Positions 34,644-47,400 of a DNA stretch of 64,000 nucleotides are shown here, piece by piece. The stretch's first letter is position 1; each line of letters begins with the position of its first letter. The stretch lies in assembly GCF_032062135.1 (NCBI RefSeq), contig NC_092868.1:45015603-45079602 (forward strand). Direction: 5' to 3'. The translations under genes and the position numbers were made by a program. The stretch comes from Pyxicephalus adspersus (lineage: Eukaryota > Chordata > Amphibia > Anura > Pyxicephalidae). The notes beneath the pieces are model-generated. The model was not told the DNA's origin, made no database searches, and worked only from the letters and a program-made list of their open reading frames with translations.

Positions 34644-34795
34644 CAGTGTTCAACCCAGAATTTTTTAAAGCTGGGTGGGAAGAAATTGTGGACAGGTGGC
34701 AGCCCCTCTATTTTGACCTAAGCCAAAAACAGCCGGATGGTTACTGAAAAGTGCTTGGCGGTGCACCCCGATAAAAGGGTCTGGGGAGAACACTG
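34644..34795 (-). mobile_element. Short MITE with CAGTGTTC ends (family I), copy 2
   Basis: It begins CAGTGTTCAACCC and ends GGGGAGAACACTG. It is the reverse of the copy at 29301-29471, with shared AGGTGGCAGCCCCT and GTGGGAAGAAATTGT blocks. Confidence 0.6.
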
Positions 34796-36344
34796 CAGTT
34801 ATTCTGACTCTTGGATACTGTAATAGATCTTTCAAAGAGCAATGACATGTAGCCTATACATTGTAACTTATCCATGGCCCTTGATGATTCTGCATTTAGT
34901 CACTATACCATCAAGCAGTGCAGCATTAGGAAGGGGTCCAAGACCTAAAACAAGTATAAATGCCATCAAACACCAAATGAGTAGCTTTGGGTGGCCGCAC
35001 CCTTTAAGTGACATGGCACCAGAATTAACATTTAACATAACAGGGAATTTGTAAAGCCTTTTTCATGGAAAAAAGTTAACTTGTGAACGGCTAAGCATGC
35101 AGAAAAGCCAGAAACCGGCTCCAATTTGAGCACATGAGATCTTCTAGCATGGTGGGAAAACGGCATACATTTCCCTATTACAGGTTGGGTGCAAAGAAGG
35201 TCACCTCTTACAAAAGCCAACTGTTCCTGAAAAAAGCTCCACACATTCATTTCTGCAGCAGCGTATTGTGCGCAGACCAAACTTGGGTATTAAATGTCCA
35301 AAATCTTTGGCAGATAGACTTAGGCTGGAACAACTGGTTCACTCCTTGCAGCAATATGTTTGATGACTGGGGAGCTCTATGCGGACTCACACATACAAGA
35401 CTAATCCAAGAAATTCGAAACTGATCCCAACAGGCATTTCAGCTTCAACACTGCCATACAGCTAGGGTCAGGAATGGCTACATTCTGATGATTTGCGGCC
35501 AAGATGTCTAAATGAAGAATTCTTGCAAAATAGATAAGCTTTTGCAACTGAAAAATAGAAAGGAGGGGGAAAGATTTCAAAGGATGTTTTTCTTCCTGTT
35601 GAACAAAACAACCCAGCAGTTCAGACGTACAATTTGTTCAGTTGGCAGCAGAGGGGCTTTTTACAGTCAGATGTACTTACACGTGCAAATTGTATATTAA
35701 CACAGACTGCTACGTTATTATTACAAAAATGTGCAGATTTTATCAATTGGGTTTTAACATCCTGATAAATTTGAATGGAAGTTACTGAACCTAATGCTAC
35801 AGTGCATGTGCATCTATCTATGACTCAGATTGTGAGTGGGGGTCTGGTATAGATGGGTGGCACGAAATCTTTCCTTGTAATACCAGGTCCTAGTTTGAAG
35901 CTTGGCCAGGACACTCTCTGCTTGCTGTGTGGGTTTGCTCAGGCACCATGTATCCCCCTGCACTGCATCACACCTGAATGGCTCCTTGTGCTGCTTCTAC
36001 AGTCTGAGCTCAGAAGTAAGTAGATTACATGATGAGGTCACCATGACAGATTCACCTACACTGTTTGTAAAGATGTATTCATGAATGCAGAGTTGCACAT
36101 TTATTTGATTCTTAAATCTGAAATTCTGGATTAAAATCGTACAATGAATGAAGAAAGACCAGGAGACCCTGCCATAGTAGTTTTTGTGCACACATTGAAC
36201 TGTATAATTAGCATGCAACAGCCCCATTCCTACACCTAGTTGCATGCAAACGGATTACCAAGAACTGTCTTCAAGTGGATTGCTGGACAAAAGGCTAAAT
36301 TTTTTTTTTCTATATTTCATTGGAATCAATATAGAAGTACTGCT
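34796..36344. other. Non-coding; possible decayed V-SINE core near 35860-35990
   Basis: CCAGGTCCTAGTTTGAAGC and TTGGCCAGGACACTCTCTGC resemble the SINE B box and core start but lack the rest. Nothing else is supportable. Confidence 0.35.
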
Positions 36345-36460
36345 CACTGAAGGAGGTCACAATTTAATATCCCAACCACAGCCATATAAACACAGGGCAG
36401 GTTGGGAGGAAGCCAATTAACCTGCTGGTATGTTTTTTTGGATTGTGGTTTCAATTCTTA
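36345..36460 (-). mobile_element. V-SINE middle fragment
   Basis: Reversed, it reads GGTTAATTGGCTTCCTCCC and the GGATATTAAATTGTGACC block of the tail. Confidence 0.5.
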
Positions 36461-37135
36461 CATAGAAAGAACGTAGGAGCCCAAAGTTTCTAATACACAA
36501 TAGGCAGGCAGTTTTGTATTTTTTTCCTGTGCATGGGTGGGTTTTACATTTAAAAATCATACTGAGCTGTTTGAGCTGACAATAAATTTGAGATTCTGGT
36601 TAGACAGCACAGCCAGGTCCTGGACCTACTTGCAGAATATACGTTACAAAACGCTTGCAGGCAAAACAATCATCACTAAGCTACAGAAAACATTTCTCTC
36701 CCGACTCCCACAAAGGTAAAAGGGACAACACCTTGGATCAGAACTTGTATACTCACATTAATGCTAAACCTGTTTTCAGGTAATACCTTGTCTAACTACC
36801 TATAATCCATCCTGAACTAAACCCTCCTGATCCCCTGTATCCCATCTCGTATTTCGGGTCAGTCTGCCAGCACAGGCTGCTGAGTGACAATGGAGAAGCA
36901 GACAGTCCGGGTGAGGTGAAATTAGACAGCTTTCATGCAGAATGTGTTCAGCTACTATTTCAGAAGATCAGTATGTCTAAGGAGAGAGGACCACTCATTA
37001 CACAAAACCTTGTTATAGAATGGGACACCTTGACAGAATCAAGGACTGGCTTAAGGAATTAATTGAAAAACTCTATGCATATCAGCAAAACTTTAGTTAA
37101 ATTCTGGTTGCTGGGTTGTCCAGGAATCCACACAT
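36461..37135. other. Non-coding, no recognised feature
   Basis: Nothing supportable. Confidence 0.4.
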
Positions 37136-37290
37136 TTCTACTAGATTGTAAGCTCTTCAGGGTAGGGTCCTCTCCTCCTGTATCACTGTCCATATTCGTC
37201 TGTCATTTGCAACCCCTATTTATTGTACAGCGCTGCGTAATATGTTGGCGCTATATAAAGCCTGTTTATTAATAATGATGATAATTTCTG
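37136..37290 (+). repeat. L2-type 3' tail repeat (family B)
   Basis: It reads TAGATTGTAAGCTCTTCAGG, CTCCTGTATCACTGTCC and GCGTAATATGTTGGCGCTAT, followed by an AT-rich simple tail. Confidence 0.75.
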
Positions 37291-37354
37291 CTACCTGATT
37301 GCTCTGGCTATCTGAAAAGCACAGCTGCTTAGGATACCTGCGACCCCGACTTAC

Positions 37355-37494
37355 CCCTGTACATGCTGGAAATTAATGAACTGCTCAGGAGTTGTGTCAT
37401 CCCAGCTCATTCGACCAATTTTGGCAGCCTAAGGAGGTGCCATCCAACAATGGAACAAGGAGAGGAGTATAACCAAGTTTAGTTCCACTTTAAC
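37355..37494 (+). mobile_element. Interspersed repeat family F, fragment
   Basis: It carries GTACATGCTGGAAATTAATG, GTCATCCCAGCTCATTCG and AGTTTAGTTCCACTTTAAC. Confidence 0.45.
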
Positions 37495-37563
37495 CTTAGG
37501 TGACAACAGTGCTTAACTGTTCTTAGCAATGAGATGACCATAAAACAATCTCAAATCTTCAAT

Positions 37564-37972
37564 ATACAGGTAGTCCCTAGGTTAAGGACATCCAACATAG
37601 ACACCTCCTGGATACAAACCGGCAGGATGGAGGCTTGATGGGAGGGGGGGACGCTTTGCATGATTTGCAGAAGAAATATTTTGCTAAACACAGCCGAGGT
37701 TGTGGGTGATCTTAAGGACTGAGCTCTTTCTGCAGCCTCTTGTAACTATTTAATGACCAAGACAAACTCTGCAGTTGTTTCTTTTTGCATATCAAAGCAC
37801 AGCTTCCTCCAGAAGTTAATGAATGTCTAGGCTATATAAAGATTTTTTTTTTGCTTTGTTTGTGATTAGCTCACAGTGAGAATTTTATACAATACCTGAC
37901 ACCACACTGCCTAATAATATGTTAAGACAAACATCTGTCCTAATTGCATTTAATAAAATAATGTACAAGAAC
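37564..37972 (+). repeat. Interspersed repeat family J, copy 1
   Basis: It starts ACAGGTAGTCCCTAGGTTAA and continues through GGTTGTGGGTGATCTTAAGG, TTTTGCATATCAAAGCACAG and ACAAACATCTGTCCTAATTG. An inverted copy of similar length lies at 63168-63600. Non-coding. Confidence 0.7.
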
Positions 37973-39721
37973 CATTAGTGCAAGATATTTGCTATAAGAA
38001 TAAAAACCTAATGGGGGTTCTTATTATTTCCTGTATATAAGAAAAACTTTGTGCTGTAGCTGAGATTTAAAAAGGTTCATCCTTTCAGCTGCAGGCGATA
38101 TAGAAGCCAGGGCACAGGAAATGCAAACAAAGCTAGAAAGACCCAAACTTTAACAAAGTTTTTGCTCAGCTGTAGGAATCACTACATTTATAATGCTCTT
38201 TTGCTTTAAACCAAATTGGTCATTTTCGTTCTTGCATTCCATTTCTTGTGGAATCTGCCTTAATGAGAAAGCAAGGTTACTGTATTCTTAAATAGAACCT
38301 CAGCTATTTCTCTGTCCAGGTTCAGCACTTGAGTGTGAAGCCAGCATAATCCACAGAGACAGAGCAAAGAACATGCTGCGTGCAATCCTTCACAGAATGA
38401 TTACAAAAGCTGTATCCTATCCCAGAGACTTTATTTTAGCGTTGCTAGGACTCATCCTATAAACAGAGTCAGCTCCAGTCTCATTTATTTTAAGTATTTG
38501 CTACAGCTGGAACTCAACCATGTTTGGGTGTCTAGCCTAAGCAAGCTCTTTATTTGTGAGTCTCCCACAGAGAAAAGGCAGTCTCGGTGTAGTTTATAGC
38601 CTGGCTTCACATTCCACAGAAGGGGAGACGTGCACAGACAGTCCACATATGGTTAAAGAGTGCTAAAACTAGAAACAAAAAACACTTCCTCTTTACCTTG
38701 ATATAGTCTGTCTGCCAATGCTCCATTTTTGGAGTCGATTAGAAGTCTAGAGACAATGTCAAGACTAAGCTGGAAGGAAGTCCACATCACAAGGCTGGGA
38801 ATGCACAGCAGTGAAGCTACCTACAGACAAAATTCAGGAGCCAGATCATGGAAGATCCCATCACCAGATTATCCTAAAAGGGGCATGTGATAAAAACATA
38901 CATGCCTATTAAAAGGTGGTGGAGCCCCCTCTAATATTCCGAGATAATTTAACAGTTTGTTATTTGTATGCCATAAAGGTATTGATATTCAAACTAATTC
39001 TTTTTACCTGGTATTCTGTATTGTATTTGTCTTGTATACTCTATTTGTAATGTATGTACTTTCTTTGCTTCTCTTGTTACTCTCTTTTCTTTCTCTAATG
39101 TAGGTAATTACTATGAAGAAAACATTTTCAATAATTGAACTATAAAAGGTGGTGGAGGACTTTGACATCACTCATGAGGGGGAAAAAAAAAACAAAACAA
39201 CTTTTTTTGCAAAGCGCCAGGACCCCAATCAGGTTACAATTTAGCTGTCTGCATCCCAGGGAGACAAACAGGAAATAAAAAGAAATTTGTGCAAGGAGAA
39301 AATTTTTATCCCACGACTTTCCCATTTGAGATTTTTCTTTCACATAATGCTTTGATGACTCATTATCCCAATATTCCCAACTCTGTTTTAGGCAGCATTC
39401 ACATGTCAGAGAATAGGGATGAAAAGCCAGCTCATCTCAAGAGAATCTGACGTGCAGAGGTTTCCCGACCCTGTTCATCTATCCGCTATGGCAGATCAAC
39501 GATTGGGAATGTCAGCTATGCATGTCAATGGAGGAACACATGGAGGGTGCCATTCATTCATCCTCACCCTCTCCATAGAAGAGGAGCACTCATTACTTCA
39601 CCGGTCAACAGAAATGATCATGAAAGGGTTTCCAGCGACATATCCCAATGTGTACCAGGATACCTGGTGGGTGAATCCTTCCCAGGTGGCAAAACTTGGA
39701 AGAGTTTTGCCTACTTTACCC
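37973..39721. other. Non-coding, no recognised feature
   Basis: A 103-codon frame at 39419-39730 has no family resemblance. Nothing else is supportable. Confidence 0.45.
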
Positions 39722-40497
39722 AAAACATAGGTATATAGACAAAGAAAAGCGGTGTTTTTTTTTGGTTAGGTAACATATTGATTGAAATTTATATAGATCA
39801 TACGAAGCACAAAAAATTCTGTGCTAAACATATACAAAGCAGGATTGTCATTCCCAAAAGTGATTTAGAGGGACCTATTGTACTAGACAGTATCCCTAAT
39901 ATTGATAAATTGTGAGTAGGGTAATGTCTTGTAGCCCAACATGTTTCATCTGTCCGCTTCCTCAGGGGATTTATGGAGAGTACTATTCACAAGTTGTAGT
40001 GGGTAGAAGCCTAATATCAGGCACATGGCAGAGGTAGGTATGCAAGTGTAAATTCGCTATAAAGTTTCTCCAAGATGCAAAGAAAATAGTGGTGCTCTAT
40101 GCGGAGTTTGGCAGAAGGAAGTGCTGCTGTCTGGTAAGTAAAGGCTTCATAGCGATTTACACCTTATACCTACCTCTGCGATATCCCCGATATTAGGCTT
40201 CTAACCCACTACAACTTGTAAATAGTGCTCTCCATTAATGCCCTGAGGAAGCAGAGATGCAAAAATGCATCAGTTAAGACGTTACCCTACTCACAATTTA
40301 TCGATATTAGGGATACTGTCCAAGTTCGATAGGTCATCTCCCCCACCAAGTCACTTTTGGAAATGACCAATCCTACTTTGTAAATATGTGTACCACAAAA
40401 TTATATGTGCTTCTTATCATTTATTTAAAATTCACTTTATATGTTACCTTAACACAAAAACCCAGCTTTTCTGTTATTTCGCTATATACCTAAGATT
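39722..40497. mobile_element. ~780-bp imperfect palindrome (foldback element)
   Basis: The left arm (39722 to about 40100) is mirrored by the right arm (about 40120-40497) along nearly its full length. Paired landmarks are CATAGGTATATAG with CTATATACCTA, and GATTGTCATTCCCAAAAGTG with CACTTTTGGAAATGACCAAT. Two more are GTGAGTAGGGTAATGTC with GACGTTACCCTACTCAC, and CACAAGTTGTAGTGGGTAGA with ACCCACTACAACTTG. Each arm contains the GTTTC/CCTGAGGAAGC motif. There is no transposase, so it is a foldback MITE or an inverted pair of one repeat. Confidence 0.75.
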
Positions 40498-40609
40498 TAA
40501 TCCGGGGTTGGGAAAATAGACCTACTAGTTGAGGATAGCTAGACTCACTTTTTTCCTACTTACCCAACAATAGGTTTTCTACATATATGTAGCATAATCA
40601 TAGCTCAAC
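40498..40609. other. Short non-coding spacer
   Basis: Nothing recognised. Confidence 0.3.
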
Positions 40610-40725
40610 TTGGCAGTTCCATGGAGGAGACAAGAATGATTGCAGAAGAGACCCCGCCTGTCCCTTTCTGCAATAAGGACCCGCCTGGTGGAACTTTAGT
40701 TCTGCTTTTTTAGTTAAAAGTATTG
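40610..40725 (-). mobile_element. Interspersed repeat family F, truncated copy
   Basis: Reversed, it reads AAGCAGAACTAAAGTTCCAC, CTTATTGCAGAAAGGGACAG and GCGGGGTCTCTTCTGC, matching the start of the copy at 31975. Confidence 0.55.
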
Positions 40726-41611
40726 CTCACCCTGTTCTTTCAGGGTCATATTACTTTGGCAGATGGGAATAATTGGTGCAGAAACAGTAGTACACAATGC
40801 TATCTATTTTGTAAAATCTTCTTCGGAAACTACTTTATGCTTGGGCATAACTGATCAATGCAGCCCTCGGGGGTTGCACTAATAAAGATCTTGGGCTACT
40901 GTTTGTATTACTCCCACTTGGCACACAGATTTGTATTTCTGATGCACTGGCAGGTCGCCACTATTTTGCCTCTTTGGAATTAGGGTTCCTTAAATTCCCT
41001 CAATGTGCCAATTGGTAACATTTATAGAGGACACCAAAACTCAATCATTGCAATATGATTTTTTTTTTAGATATTTTATATTTTGAACTTTTCCTGTGTT
41101 AAGTTTTAATACACATGGTCCAACATACATTTTTCAGATGCCTTGTCCTTGCATTAAAGCCAAACCCTTAAAAACACATATTTCAGAAACGTACATATGT
41201 TATACAGCACATCCCTGACTGGTAGGCCAAGAGATCAGATTTTTCACTGGAGCAGTTCAGTAACACTTGCAGATCTCATCTCACCACCGCTTGTTATTGG
41301 TAGAAGCAGCAGCACCCCAATATTCCAATCAATGTGCCTGCACTACAGCACACCAGACTGGACTTTGTACAGAAACTCAAGACTGCAAGAAAAAGCAGCA
41401 GAAGAGAAAATTTGCAGGCAGCAAAGTCAGGCACTGGCATCATTTTATAAAATGCAAGCAGTGTAAAGAACCCAGAGGGGTCATTTTTTTTTTTTCTATA
41501 TGCTCAGAATTAAGTGCTAAACATTGTTCCTACTATTTCCATTTACCTTAATGGCAAAACCAGCTCCAAGAACGTTACCATTATCCATGCAATCCCATGA
41601 TATGGGACAAA
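40726..41611. other. Non-coding, no recognised feature
   Basis: Overlapping frames of about 90 codons at 41197-41551 have no family resemblance. Confidence 0.4.
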
Positions 41612-41935
41612 CCAGCACGGTGGCTCAGTTGTAGCACTCTGGGCTTTGCAGTGTTTGGTCCCAGGTTTCCAATTTCAGCCAGGACACTATCTGCATGGAG
41701 TTTGCAGGTTCTCCCCGTGTTTGTGTGGGTTTCCTTTAGGTACTATCATTTCCTCCCACTTTCCAAAAACATACAGTTAGGTTCATTGGCTTCCCCCCAA
41801 ATTGTCCTTAGGCTGTGGTGGTAATGACATGATTATTGTAGGGACATTAAATTGTGAGCTTCTCTTAGGGACAGTTAGAGACATGACTATGGACTTTGTA
41901 CAGTGCTGTAAATACTGTGCAATAGTAATTTGCTC
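41612..41935 (+). mobile_element. V-SINE with L2-type tail, full length
   Basis: A tRNA-like head (CACGGTGGCTCAGTTG and TCCCAGGTTTCCAATTTC) precedes the V-domain core (CTATCTGCATGGAGTTTGCA, GTTCTCCCCGTGTTTGTG). The tail follows (ACATTAAATTGTGAGCTTC, GACATGACTATGGACTTTG). This is one of the two most complete SINE copies. Confidence 0.75.
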
Positions 41936-42267
41936 CATTCTTCTGTGAATTGGACCACAACTGGAATTTCCTTATGACTTTTGTATTTTCTCCCAAACTA
42001 TCATGTTTATACCTTTTTTTCCTTTACCCCAAGAATGGGATTTCTCCTTGCCTACTACCCCATGTCACTAGGACACTTTCCTTACTTTACCAAATGTTGC
42101 ACCGTCCCCATTAGAGGCAATTCTTAGAGAAATATCACCATTATGGTAGACTGCAACCATCCCTGCTCCAACACAAGTAGCAGTTGTGCTGCAAATCTTT
42201 ATTTCTTAACATTTCACATACCAATAAACCAGTTCATGAAAATGATGTGCAAAATATTACCTGCTAG
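41936..42267. other. Non-coding, no recognised feature
   Basis: Nothing supportable. Confidence 0.4.
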
Positions 42268-42545
42268 GAACAGTGCTTCCCAACCAGGGTTCAATGGAAT
42301 TCCAAGGTTCCCCCAGAAATTGTTTGGAGTCAATGACAACCTGTTCATTGCCCAAGTAACCTCAATCACCTTTACGGCATCTGTAAGGTGATATTCCCAA
42401 TACCCAGCAATGTAGGAGGCATTCTTCCCATGGACCACCACACTAATGTACTGTGGATATAGTAATTTATAAAAGGGCTCCCTGAAGACCTGAAAATTAT
42501 TTCAAGGGATCTCCCATATTAAAAAAGGTTGCAGAAGGCTGCTTT
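42268..42545 (+). mobile_element. hAT-like MITE (family C), full copy next to the SPSB1 3' end
   Basis: It starts CAGTGCTTCCCAACCAGGGT, contains CAATGTAGGAGGCATTCTTC and ends AAAGGTTGCAGAAGGCTGC. It lies just beyond the predicted SPSB1 polyadenylation site. Confidence 0.65.
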
Positions 42546-42579
42546 AGATTCACCAGTTGATGAACTGAAGACCCCAGAT

Positions 42580-44322
42580 CATTGATTTTTAATAAACTAT
42601 TTCTTTATTACAGAATTTATTATCTACACAATTACAAAGATTAAAATTGTACAGACAAATTGCAGACAGAAGGGAGACTCTAAAGCCACTTTGTGAGGTG
42701 GAAGACTACTTGCGCTGAAAGTATCAGAAGGCAGAAAGAAAACTGAAGTCTTTTACAAATCCCTCTTTTTTGTGCAATACAGCAAGTATCCTTACCAGCA
42801 AGACAAGTAAGCTTATAGGCAAGGTAAAGGTTGGAATTGATCTCCCCTTAGTCTTGGCACCAATGTGCACTCTTTAAAATATAATGACAGATTTCTTTTT
42901 TTCAGTACCCTACAGCAGCAGTGTTTGGCACCAGTGACCTGAACGCAGCTGACAAAGCCATTCTGTGGGCCAGGCCGATAAAAGACCCTAATTGTTATTA
43001 ACTAGCCGTGTCTGTGAAGACGGCCATGTTCACGTTTACTCAACCCACAATATGGTTGCCTCCCGTGTGAAAAGGCAAAAGGTGCTCTTTAAATTCACAT
43101 ACCTAAAGACAGACATAAAAACAAAAACCTAGCCATTGTACCCGTGCATTCATGTTTTCCTATTTCGATCTGTGGCATTTAAAGTGAATGCGAAAGGGCA
43201 AGAGTATCACTTAGGTAAGACGAGAAAAGGGTTGGACTGGGAAAATGTGGCACTGAATGAAGGTTACCAACCGTTGAACTGACTCAACCATAGTACACAA
43301 TCAGCAACAAAACTAGCCCTCACCAACTTATGGATACCATATTACAATGATTTTCATAGTCTAAAGCTATGTACATGCCATGATTGTTGCCTCAGGAGAA
43401 TGGTCTAGCTCATCTAAGGCAACAACTTGTACAAATGAGTGGCATTTCACTGTGGATATTAGTGCTCCAGTGTCAATTAATCATTCTGCTGTGGCAAATT
43501 AATAAATGAACACCTTGCTGCTAGCTTGTTCTAATCCATTCCCAAAAAGCAGAACACTGCAGGGCTCATTTGTTCTGTAGCTGGAACAATCACAAAGAAT
43601 CCAACAAACGTCCTTGGACATCTGTACAGGGCTCAGGTACAAGTTTACCCACATTTTTACATGCAGTATCCAAAGGCATAGGGGCAACTTTTCACTGCTA
43701 CTCAATACTATGCAGTCAGTCATGACCACAACAGAACTTGACAATACGGTGGTCAAATATTGTACAACTCCCACATCCACCAGCAGAACATTGGGAATAC
43801 TACAATCCCAAAGTCTACTAGTAGACAACTGGAAACTCTACATGGCTATAGAAGGCATGTGGTCAGAATAAACCAAGAACTGTGATAACACCAAGTGTAA
43901 AAACGGGGCATTTGAGACCTAAATCACTCAGACCTTAGTGTCTTCGGTACAACAGCAGGTAAAATACTACAAAAAAAGTTAAAATTTCAACACATAAGAA
44001 ACCCATAAGGCGGGCATATGAAAACAAGTCTGCTTCCTGTTTAGAAATAGACATTTACATTAAAAAATAGATCAGTCACTTCATATATTAAACATGAACC
44101 ACCTAAGTTACCCATCGTAAATATCCTTCATAGGAAAAAAGAATTTAAGTTGTTGCAAGGTCTGAGAAACAAAAAAGGTCCTGGAGGTATTTCATAGATG
44201 GAGGCATGCAAGTGAGGAATCTGTACCACTATCTTCCTACCAGCAAGCATTAAGGACAAAAGTGGAGCCTTGGGATGCATAGCACTGGATTAAAAAGGAT
44301 CAGTCCAATACAGCATGGCTTG
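42580..44322 (-). other. SPSB1: SPSB1 3' UTR
   Basis: About 1.7 kb lie between the stop codon and the twin AATAAA signals, with no intervening canonical signal of comparable context and few repeats. The length is close to the long 3' UTR known for mammalian SPSB1. A short foldback fragment at about 43365-43445 (GATTGTTGCCT mirrored by AAGGCAACAA) may be a remnant of a MITE. Confidence 0.6.
42604..42621 (-). promoter_or_regulatory. SPSB1: Twin polyadenylation signals of SPSB1
   Basis: Two AATAAA hexamers on the - strand (42616-42621 and 42604-42609) end an AT-rich stretch downstream of the SPSB1 stop codon. Cleavage would be expected within about 30 bases to the left. Confidence 0.65.
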
Positions 44323-44450
44323 TCAGTGATAAAGTAGGTAGCCTTTGAGAGATGCTGGCAGTGGAAGTTCTTGGATTTCGTCAAGTCTTTCTTTTCCCAA
44401 TGCAAGGCGAACGGACCGCCGACACAAGTCCATTAGAGGCAATGGTTCAG
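44323..44450 (-). CDS. SPSB1: SPSB1 exon 3 coding part: SOCS box
   Basis: The acceptor ATTTTTACAG precedes CTGAACCATTGCC. The frame runs [19 protein letters not shown] to the end [12 protein letters not shown] and TGA at 44323-44325. It holds the Elongin B/C-binding BC box and the LPLP Cul5 box, the part that makes the protein a ligase adaptor. Confidence 0.96.
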
Positions 44451-47400
44451 CTGTAAAAATAAAAACAAGATGTTTAAAAACACAGTGCAGAACCAGTGTG
44501 AGAAGCCTGCACTCCCCAAGACCAACTTCTTGGTTAGAGACAAATGTCAAAACACATACAGTACAATTTATAGTTGTCGCCATGTCAATTTTTTTGCACA
44601 ATCCTATGAACTCAGCCACTGACAACGCCAAGGTAGAAACTTTACTCATCTCTACTATGGATAATACCATTTGGCAAGCTGACCAGTTTGGGAGTGGAAA
44701 AATAAGCCCTGACTGTTTTCAGCGTGAACCGCATAATTAGTCTCTTCATACAACAGTATCAGAATATAGTCCGGTTCCTAGCAATGTATGCTTCTCAGGT
44801 CAGTTTAAGTGACACTGATGATCTTTCTGGCTAGCTACAAGGGTGATATTTTTCCAAGTGACCTGCACAATATATTGTAAGCTGTGGATTTAGTAACTAA
44901 CTATTAGTGTAAATCCTGAAAATCTAGCAAGGGTCCCCAAATGTTAAGGGTAGAAAGGTTGGCTTATAGGGCAATAGCTCCTGCATGTATCCAAAGTAAC
45001 CTCCCTAAAATTGAATATTAATAAGAGTTTAATGCAATGGTATTACGCCAAAGGCAAGCTAGAGGAGGATACAGGCAGCCATTGCTTATCTGCTTCTGAA
45101 AATACTACTTGCCTAGTCATTCAAGCCCCATACAATGGCATCAATAATTCAGCTTGCTGCTATGCATAATGAATAGAGCATGGGCTGCAAAAGTACAGGT
45201 GCAAAGTGTTTTAATTTTGATATGGTAGGTACTATTTTGCTCACTGTGCCCAGTTTAGATATCTTCTGAATGAAGACATCCTAAACTTTGCAGAAATATC
45301 ACCTCTTAGCTGCCTCTGGAACAGCTCTACCTACTAAAAGCTTTAACCGTGTTATGCCAACAGCTCATTTTTTATTTCCCATCACTTTATCTCTAAGAAT
45401 GGTTATGAGGACCAACCATGTCCCAGAAGGACAGACCACCAATAAAGACTTCACAGTGATTCCAAGTGACTTCCTTTGGCTCCTTGCACTGGTTTATAAA
45501 GTCCAGCATCAGCAGATTTGACAGCAGGCAATACTGTCCTGCTCATTCATACCCCCAATCATTTTCTATGGGATTGTTGTGGGTAGAAGCTACTTGTGTC
45601 TTGCCTGAAGCAGCAGTTCAGTACCATGAAGAAAATGCAGTAACATTCTATAGCCGAGGAAGTAATTGTAGGAGACTGGAATTCTATCAAGTAGACCCCA
45701 ATACTTGATAACATAATTTAAAGCAATATCAGTTCTGTGCTGGCTGCATTCAAAAGAAACAAAGAAATTTGGATTACGGGTAGGGTCAGGTTTATGACAA
45801 GCTAGAAATATTATAGTTGGGATATTATAGAAAATATTAAAGTTGGGTCAAAGAACAGGCAATTTACAGATTTCATCAGCCACACAAGGTTAACCTCAAG
45901 GGACGTTTTGATAGTATGGCCAAATGTTGGCTTTTGTATTTCAGTACAATCATTGATTATTAAACATTTTTTTCCAAAAGAACCAAATCTTCGGCTATTC
46001 CAAGATAAGCATATAAAAACATGAATATCCCAAAACATTTTCCTTCAACGAATTGGATACAGAAAAAGCATTAGTCTGTAAAAGTTTTTAGAAGTTAATT
46101 AAAAAAAAAAAATCACACTACTTAGGCCTTTAAAATGTGAATAAACTGAGGTACCAAAAAATGTGTCTATAGCACATATATATGTAAGCCGCTACAGACC
46201 TTTCCTTTCAGAACATTTAACTTCTGGCTGCCACACCAATGTTGGGTCACTAACTGGTATATGGGTGAAATTTGACACCCATTTAGAGCATGCTTTTTAA
46301 TGTTATCCAAATCAAGCAAAAAGTAGTATTTTAGATTATGTCACTTGACATCTCTAAGTTTCTCAGGGCAGGGATTTTCTAAACCTTGCTGAATTTGCCC
46401 CGTTCATGTGCCCTGGATCCAAGTCCTTTCTGAAATAAGTATTACCTGGCTGATCGCTAAATAGCTATCTTATTTGCTAAGCTGCACATATCCACATGGC
46501 TTGCCAGGATGCCCGGAATTTCCTGGATTTCTCAGCAGCTGCCAAAACTGATGATATCAGTAAAGATATGACGACATACCAGCCAAACAAGATGGCTGAG
46601 ATCAAAATGATCTGTACATGCCAGGAATGACAAATCCTGCACAGAAGTTACCCTGGCACTGCCAATCAAGAAGGCTGAAGATAGCCCATAGAAAGCAAAG
46701 ACTGAAAATGGGGGCAGCCTGTGATGGAATGGGGATAGTCATGCAATTCGGGGTTTATGCCAACTTTAGGTACTTTGTCCACAAAAGGAATCTGGATTAC
46801 ACATCAAGTCAAAAGGGGTGAAAAACAAAAAAAAAAAATTTGCCAAAGCATCAACTGCAAAAATTTGATCAGATAACAGATCCATTTCTTAGCTTATCTT
46901 GTTTCATGAGAAGATTCTGCTTTTGTAACACATCAGCAATCTAACATAAGGTTTGCCTTGCCACCACTCCCTCAGCAGAAATTTTTGAAGAGATCTGGAA
47001 AGTAACTTCCAACCACTGATATGCAGAATTGCCAAATGGAAGATAACATTAACAAGTTTATAAGTGAATCACTACTGGTTTAACAGACTACAAAGTGCTG
47101 ACATTGCAATGAAATAGGAATGGCATTCCAGGTCATGAGCATCCTCTTGTAAGAAGATCTGACAAGAAATCCAACTCATACGTTTATGTTCCTGTTAGAT
47201 AGGGTCTAGCTAAAAGCAGGCAAAACATTTTTTTTTTTTAAATGTTTAACTTTGAAATGCATGAAAAACCTTTTACTAGAGTTCAACACTTAAAAAAGCT
47301 ACAAGCAGGCAGGAGATGTTTTCGGCAATAAATCATACTTCCCTGCCTGCAAACGTTCCACTAAATAAAAGTTGTGCATGTGGCGCTCAGTGTAGGAGGC

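Noticed and set aside
39419..39738. Two overlapping + strand frames of 103 and 63 codons
   Set aside because: No family resemblance, no splice context, and both lie beside a foldback repeat.
44345..44740. 131-codon + strand frame
   Set aside because: It is antisense to the SPSB1 SOCS-box exon and extends into intron; it is a shadow of the real gene.
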